NCBI GenBank assembly: GCA_012295275.1
Contig: CM022665.1
Location: forward strand, 5,572,901-5,582,900
DNA from: Chrysomallon squamiferum
Taxonomy: Eukaryota; Mollusca; Gastropoda; Neomphalida; Peltospiridae
Length of the DNA stretch: 10,000 nucleotides
Reading direction: 5' to 3'
Within the stretch, counting starts at the first letter, position 1. Every line of letters starts with the position of its first letter. Shown one piece after another: positions 8,839 through 10,000 of the stretch. Below the pieces are notes generated by a model that was given only the letters and a program-made list of their open reading frames with translations, ran no database searches and was not told the DNA's origin. Both the position numbers and the translations under genes were made by a program.

Positions 8839-10000
8839 ACAGATAATGTCATATTAAAAAAATATATATATTCATACATTTCAGAAATATTTGGCATTTA
8901 ATTTCTATTTTATTTTTTATTTTTTTCAGCTTGAAAGACAAGTTCAAGAATTGTTTAAGAGGAATTTTCAGACTTTTGACAAGGTTAAAGACATATTCAA
9001 ATATTATAAAAACAAATTTTAGAAATTAAAAGATTTCTCTCTATTTATTTTCACTATTTTAAGTGAAGGAATTCACAACTGTTTATTAAATAAATTTATC
9101 ATGTAATTTCAGTCAGGCTACAAGATAGCTTTTTGATGCTGAATGAAAAAAAAAAAAAAATATATATATTTTAATTCATTTCATTAGACATCCTTTTTTT
9201 CTTTGTGCATATTTTGTAGGGCACCAAATGGAACTGAATGTTTTTCTATCTCATGTTTTTAAATAAATGTATATTATTCAGAACTATGTTTATATATATT
9301 TAATATAAATCTATGTTATTCAGGATTATATATATTTTTTATCTTGTATTTATTTTCTGTTTCAGCATTTTCAAGAAATGGACAGAAAAGGGACAGGCCG
9401 GATGACAAAATGGCAATTTGGAGCTTTGCTCAAACTGTATGTTTTATTACTTATTAGTTTTAATTCTTATATACCATCCATATAGTCCATCTCAAATTAT
9501 GTTCTGCTTTGAATAATATCTTATCTTATTCTTTAATTTAAATATTTCCATCACTATGAGGTATCACATGCTGAAAATTTAACAGTTCATTTATTTTTAG
9601 TTAAATTTAACTGTGGTACAGTACAAGAAAATTTCAGTAACATTATCAAGTATATAAAGTAAATATCAACAACACCTTTGTGTATGCATGTCTCTGAGTG
9701 TGTATAAGTGTGTGTGTTTCTGTGTATATGTTAGTTTCTGCATACATTTGAGTATGTATACATGTGAGTCTGGTGTGTGTCTGTTCTGTATGTATGGATG
9801 TATGTTATCTTTTAATCTTTATAAAATATTATCAATATAAATATTTAAAAAATGTCATCAATATAAATATTCGTATATTTAGGAGAAGAACCTGTAGAAA
9901 ATGGTACAAGACCAATATACAAAATCATAAAATATGATTTTATTTTATTTTATTTTATTTTAGAACTGGTCTTCCACTGTCTACTAGAGAGCTGGATCAG
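1663..10000 (+). CDS. EFCAB6: Multi-EF-hand protein, EFCAB6-like; internal part of a spliced gene (11 exons, both ends outside the window)
   Basis: Joining 1663-1800, 2143-2518, 4116-4136, 6086-6234, 6450-6563, 6973-7080, 8038-8217, 8404-8575, 8930-8983, 9366-9436 and 9964-10000 gives one open frame of 473 complete codons, with GT-AG introns and matching phases throughout. The protein has repeated EF-hand units. Odd units have loops such as DSMNDGYIARAD, DKNNTGFVSQYD and DRKGTGRMTKWQ. Even units are degenerate, such as QGQVNYRDF and GTQVNYMKF. Helical linkers such as KIVDYLHSDYMKLL precede the pairs. Many non-canonical EF pairs in one long chain are the hallmark of EFCAB6/DJBP (about 1,500 residues in human), known as a DJ-1-binding testis protein and reported in sperm axonemal doublets. 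The orthology is my inference from architecture. The alternative is another large EF-hand family protein. No start or stop codon lies in the window, so this is roughly the middle third of such a protein. Confidence 0.75.
1801..2142 (+). other. Intron between exons A and B (phase 2)
   Basis: A 342-base GT-AG intron. It contains an A-run at 1965-1981 and ordinary AT-rich sequence. The end carries two decoy AGs (2092-2093 and 2128-2129) before the used acceptor at 2141-2142. Confidence 0.85.
2143..2518 (+). CDS. EFCAB6: Exon B: second EF-hand loop and long polar linker
   Basis: The acceptor is AAATATTTCCAG before 2143 and the donor is AAG|GTAATT at 2519. The AGs at 2092-2093 and 2128-2129 are rejected because both put a TGA in frame at the ATTTGA just past the true junction. 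The first base completes Arg; then FDRQNVGALQTSQLFRELDL forms the even EF-hand of the first pair, with Asp at loop position 1 but Gln at 3 and 12. About 105 residues of polar, basic, low-hydrophobicity sequence follow, rich in R, K, T, S and E and containing WVDKYTPDL and KKEE. The exon ends on a whole codon in DQLHYK. At 376 nt it is the longest exon here; most of it is linker with no recognised domain. Confidence 0.87.
2861..2906 (+). repeat. A-run / (TA)n / T-run composite
   Basis: About 30 A (one T interruption), then TATATATATT, then T. The same A-run followed by TATATATATT occurs at 8337-8363 and 9146-9172, suggesting a repeated tail type. Confidence 0.85.
3811..4045 (+). repeat. Degenerate tandem repeat with GTGAAAATGTTTAA core
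   Basis: The core (G)TGAAAATGTTTAA(AT) recurs near 3811 (as CTGAAAATATTTAA), 3919, 3985 and 4030. The first two copies also share TGACAAATTT and TATCxTCATAAAT-like segments. Unit spacings are about 108 (containing a poly-T insertion at 3887-3910), 66 and 45 bases, so the array is decayed. It ends about 70 bases before the microexon. Confidence 0.7.
3887..3910 (+). repeat. Poly-T tract inside the tandem array
   Basis: Twenty-four consecutive T interrupt the second copy of the GTGAAAATGTTTAA array, widening that unit. Confidence 0.9.
4116..4136 (+). CDS. EFCAB6: Exon C: candidate 21-nt microexon (IARYLSE)
   Basis: A strong acceptor tract (TTTTTCTTCACACTTTTCACACAG) ends at 4115, and GAG|GTGATT gives a donor at 4137. 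The 21 bases encode seven residues, IARYLSE, in phase 0 on both sides, which is the phase left by exon B and required by exon D. Joined, the protein reads LHYK-IARYLSE-FESAYHSLLTAF. This resembles the helix preceding the next EF-hand pair, SKIVDYLHSDYMKLLSQF (shared KI, YL and YxxLL spacing, with three extra residues here). Its base composition contrasts with the very AT-rich flanks. Skipping it would keep the frame, so it could be alternatively spliced. No transcript evidence is available here. Confidence 0.68.
4283..4326 (+). repeat. (AAG)n followed by (AAAG)n purine tract
   Basis: About seven AAG units are followed by about five AAAG units, a purine-only strand broken by a single C. Confidence 0.9.
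4540..4571 (+). repeat. (AAT)/(AAAT)n microsatellite
   Basis: AAT units lead into about six AAAT units directly after an A-run. Confidence 0.9.
4976..5040 (+). repeat. (ATTTT)n pentanucleotide microsatellite
   Basis: Twelve perfect ATTTT units fill 4981-5040. The same unit reappears at 9937-9961, where it forms part of a splice acceptor. Confidence 0.96.
5423..5478 (+). repeat. Mixed AAT/ATT/ATC triplet tract with internal inverted symmetry
   Basis: AATAATAAT on the left and ATTATTATC, ATCATCATC and AATAATAAT on the right alternate, so short stem-loops of AAT with ATT can form. Similar mixed tracts lie at 5558-5592 and 7741-7835. Confidence 0.75.
5858..6075 (+). repeat. Degenerate ~47-base tandem repeat abutting the exon D acceptor
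   Basis: Copies start with AAATTGT/AAACTGT near 5858, 5920, 5964 and 6012, with a short copy near 5896. The last two copies are clearest: AAATTGTTCTTTATATATC and AAATTGTGCTTTATGTATC at a spacing of 48, each followed by TTTTAC(A/G)G and TTATTTGTTTTTT-like sequence. Two older copies carry ACAG. Confidence 0.75.
6086..6234 (+). CDS. EFCAB6: Exon D: EF-hand 3 (most canonical entering helix and loop)
   Basis: The acceptor is TTTTTTATAG before 6086 and the donor is CAAG|GTACTC at 6235. The exon starts in phase 0 and ends with AG of a split Arg codon. It encodes 49 whole codons: FESAYHSLLTAFKLFD, loop DSMNDGYIARAD, then FRQVLHQFGFTIAAVDLEQFLA. The loop has Asp at 1, Asp at 5, Gly at 6, Ile at 8 and Asp at 12, but Met at 3, so it is the nearest to a calcium site in this half of the window yet still not canonical. 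The exon lies directly downstream of a degenerate tandem repeat that forms the end of the intron. Confidence 0.9.
6450..6563 (+). CDS. EFCAB6: Exon E: EF-hand 4 (degenerate)
   Basis: The acceptor is TTTGATTTCAG before 6450 and the donor is ACACA|GTAAGA at 6564. The first base completes Arg. The translation is VGLRSIQGQVNYRDFLSKF followed by QNLGYDSITYENIANGDT, ending with two bases of a His codon. The loop around QGQVNYRD keeps the central Gly, the hydrophobic residue at position 8 and the following Phe, but lacks acidic ligands at positions 1, 3 and 5. It should act as the structural partner of EF-hand 3 and not as a calcium site. The tail is the start of an interdomain linker. Confidence 0.88.
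6564..6972 (+). other. Intron between exons E and F
   Basis: A 409-base GT-AG intron. It is AT-rich with AACAATAACAA-type runs. Segment 6829-6920 is richer in C (ACCCACACAACCTCAG and similar) and could be an old insert, but I recognise nothing in it. Confidence 0.85.
6973..7080 (+). CDS. EFCAB6: Exon F: linker and entering helix of EF-hand 5
   Basis: The acceptor is TTTCATTCCAG before 6973 and the donor is TTCAG|GTTTTT at 7081. The split codon CA|T gives His, followed by YAKNSYAADTLSAEELESK and IVDYLHSDYMKLLSQF, with a final AG for Arg. The Ser/Ala/Glu-rich start is linker. The second half is an amphipathic helix (IVDYL..DYMKLLSQF) that forms the entering helix of the EF-hand whose loop begins the next exon. 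The donor lacks the usual A at +3, which makes it a somewhat weak site. Confidence 0.86.
7300..7540 (+). repeat. Probable tRNA-derived SINE remnant
   Basis: TAACTCAAAGG at 7307-7317 resembles a tRNA A-box, and GGATCAATCC at 7344-7353 resembles a B-box (GGTTCGANTCC with one base missing), spaced as in tRNA-derived promoters. The intervening GGTTAAAGGTTGAAG and AAAGGTCACAGG resemble a decayed tRNA body. A complex pyrimidine-rich stretch follows to about 7540. The outer limits are approximate and no clean A-tail or target duplication was found. Tail-less identification makes the family unknown. Confidence 0.45.
7741..7835 (+). repeat. Mixed GAT/ATT/ATC triplet tract
   Basis: GATGATGATGA at the left and TCATCATCACC at the right flank ATT-rich sequence, giving a roughly 10-base inverted match. 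It is a cryptic triplet microsatellite. Confidence 0.8.
8038..8217 (+). CDS. EFCAB6: Exon G: complete EF-hand pair 5/6
   Basis: The acceptor is ATTAATTTCAG before 8038 and the donor is ATAGA|GTAAGT at 8218. The first base completes Arg, and 59 whole codons follow. The loop DKNNTGFVSQYD has Asp at 1, Asn at 3, Thr at 5, Gly at 6, Val at 8 and Asp at 12, the most ligand-rich loop in the window. After NALEKNLGYPISNDQWYQLK comes a degenerate second loop ending GTQVNYMKFLQHF. Unlike the pair at 6086-6563, the two EF-hands sit in one exon, so the intron found there is absent here. Reading past the donor gives an immediate TAA, consistent with the splice position. Confidence 0.9.
8337..8363 (+). repeat. 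A-run followed by (TA)n
   Basis: About 17 A then TATATATAT, the same composite as at 2861-2906 and 9146-9172, within the short intron between exons G and H. Confidence 0.85.
8404..8575 (+). CDS. EFCAB6: Exon H: proline-rich linker between EF-hand pairs
   Basis: The acceptor is TTTCTTTTTCCTCACAG before 8404 and the donor is CCAGAG|GTAAAA at 8576. The exon completes a Glu codon and then encodes 57 codons beginning PGSWNTRHIAGFTMPKHTR and continuing VFTPPPQLDVLRERARSYHP, GMFEPNKVYVDGLRPLPE. It has no EF-hand. It is basic, with a PPP stretch and several aromatic residues, and ends in phase 0. Linkers of this kind could wrap against a partner such as tubulin or another axonemal protein, but that is only conjecture from the family context. 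Confidence 0.86.
8576..8929 (+). other. Intron between exons H and I
   Basis: A 354-base phase-0 intron that is almost wholly simple repeats: (AAAT)n at 8584-8604, AAT units at 8655-8668, an A-run at about 8710-8723, and (TC)n(CA)n with the dispersed-repeat core at 8795-8870. A pyrimidine-rich tract precedes the acceptor. Confidence 0.85.
8795..8870 (-). repeat. Second, inverted copy of the dispersed repeat with (GA)n(GT)n tail
   Basis: Read on the minus strand, the core TAATATGACATTATCTGTAC (8837-8856) is preceded by TATATA and T-rich sequence, then followed by (GT)n at 8802-8836 and a few GA units. This matches the organisation at 1-121, but here the GT part is long and the GA part short. 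The match ends where the GA units end. Confidence 0.8.
8930..8983 (+). CDS. EFCAB6: Exon I: 54-nt helix exon
   Basis: The acceptor is TTATTTTTTTCAG before 8930 and the donor is GACAAG|GTTAAA at 8984. Its 18 codons encode LERQVQELFKRNFQTFDK in phase 0 on both sides. The sequence is an amphipathic, probably helical stretch equivalent to the helix that precedes the other EF-hand pairs (compare KIVDYLHSDYMKLLSQF). If the exon were not spliced at 8983, the frame would reach TAG at about 9020, so the donor is well constrained. Confidence 0.82.
8984..9365 (+). other. Intron between exons I and J
   Basis: A 382-base phase-0 intron. It contains an A-run plus TATATATATT at 9146-9172 and a loose duplication of an ATATTATTCAGxACTATxTTTATATATxTT-like segment around 9270-9340. 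A good pyrimidine tract precedes the acceptor. Confidence 0.85.
9146..9172 (+). repeat. A-run followed by (TA)n and T
   Basis: Fifteen A followed by TATATATATTTT, the third full copy of this composite in the window. Confidence 0.85.
9366..9436 (+). CDS. EFCAB6: Exon J: EF-hand 7 loop
   Basis: The acceptor is TTTTCTGTTTCAG before 9366 and the donor is CAAACT|GTATGT at 9437. It encodes HFQEMDRKGTGRMTKWQF and GALLK in phase 0, leaving CT of a Leu codon. The loop DRKGTGRMTKWQ keeps Asp at 1, Gly at 6 and Met at 8 but has Lys at 3, Thr at 5 and Gln at 12, so tight calcium binding is unlikely. It is the first EF-hand of a new pair. Confidence 0.87.
9678..9808 (+). repeat. Degenerate GT/GTAT-rich tract
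   Basis: Imperfect TGTG, TGTATG and TATATG motifs continue for about 130 bases, a heavily mutated microsatellite with alternating purine-pyrimidine character. Confidence 0.8.
9831..9871 (+). repeat. Direct repeat of ATCAATATAAATATT
   Basis: Identical 15-base copies at 9831-9845 and 9857-9871, 26 bases apart, a small local duplication. Confidence 0.9.
9937..9961 (+). repeat. (TTTTA)n microsatellite forming the exon K polypyrimidine tract
   Basis: About five TTTTA units run straight into the TAG acceptor at 9961-9963, so the repeat itself supplies the pyrimidine tract and the AG. Confidence 0.85.
9964..10000 (+). CDS. EFCAB6: Exon K: start of the second half of EF-hand pair 7/8 (cut by window end)
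   Basis: The acceptor is a run of TTTTA units ending TTTTATTTTAG at 9963. The first base completes Leu (CT|A), and the frame continues TGLPLSTRELDQ to the end. The sequence KLTGLPLSTRELDQ matches the segment between paired EF-hands seen earlier (QFGFTIAAVDLEQF and NLGYPISNDQWYQL), which supports the junction. The rest of the exon lies outside the window. Confidence 0.83.

Larger units (their letters stand above)
9437..9963 (+). other. Intron between exons J and K
   Basis: A 527-base intron. It holds a degenerate TG/TATG-rich tract at 9678-9808, a 15-base direct repeat at 9831-9845 and 9857-9871, a 9-base perfect inverted repeat at 9921-9941, and a terminal (TTTTA)n that forms the acceptor. 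Confidence 0.85.

Noticed and set aside
8697-8897. Minus-strand open frame with poly-VC
   Set aside because: It reads through the (GT)n microsatellite and flanking intron of the EF-hand gene; there is no independent coding evidence.
8885-8929. Alternative acceptor (CATTTCAG at 8884) adding 45 in-frame bases to exon I
   Set aside because: It is open and in frame but encodes a hydrophobic KYLAFNFYFIFYFFQ from the pyrimidine tract itself. The upstream pyrimidine signal is weak compared with that at 8929.

Overview
The window looks like intron-rich, AT-rich animal DNA. It carries a short coding signal cut into small exons, GT-AG introns of about 0.2-1.9 kb, and a very high load of simple repeats: poly-A/T, (GA)n, (CA)n, (ATT)n, (ATTTT)n, (AAAT)n and CAT/ATT triplets. 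No bacterial gene layout, rRNA, CRISPR array or virus-like gene is visible. A mollusc, possibly a cephalopod, fits the repeat-choked introns and the tRNA-derived SINE-like piece, but this is inference from texture and not a proven assignment.

One gene explains all the convincing coding sequence. Eleven plus-strand exons (1663-1800, 2143-2518, 4116-4136, 6086-6234, 6450-6563, 6973-7080, 8038-8217, 8404-8575, 8930-8983, 9366-9436 and 9964 to past the window end) join in one open frame of 473 complete codons, with compatible phases at every junction. The product is an internal piece of a large protein with at least seven EF-hand-like units, mostly in pairs, separated by basic or proline-rich linkers. 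The architecture best matches EFCAB6 (DJBP), a multi-EF-hand protein of testis and sperm flagellum. Neither the start codon nor the stop codon is present: the first exon is entered in mid-codon and the last runs off the end.

Layout: 1-1662 is upstream intron with microsatellites. 1663-2518 codes the first EF-hand pair and a long linker. 2519-6085 is two large introns around a 21-nt microexon at 4116. 6086-8217 codes two EF-hand pairs. 8404-8983 codes a linker and helix. 9366-10000 starts the next EF-hand pair.

The most useful non-obvious points are the in-frame 21-nt microexon, recurrent phase-2 introns at equivalent EF-hand positions, EF loops that all lack the canonical Glu at position 12, an inverted pair of dispersed-repeat copies carrying the same (GT)n(GA)n microsatellite at 1-121 and 8795-8870, and 3' splice sites built from or beside tandem repeats. 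No new multi-gene system was found. Open frames elsewhere are translated simple repeats.
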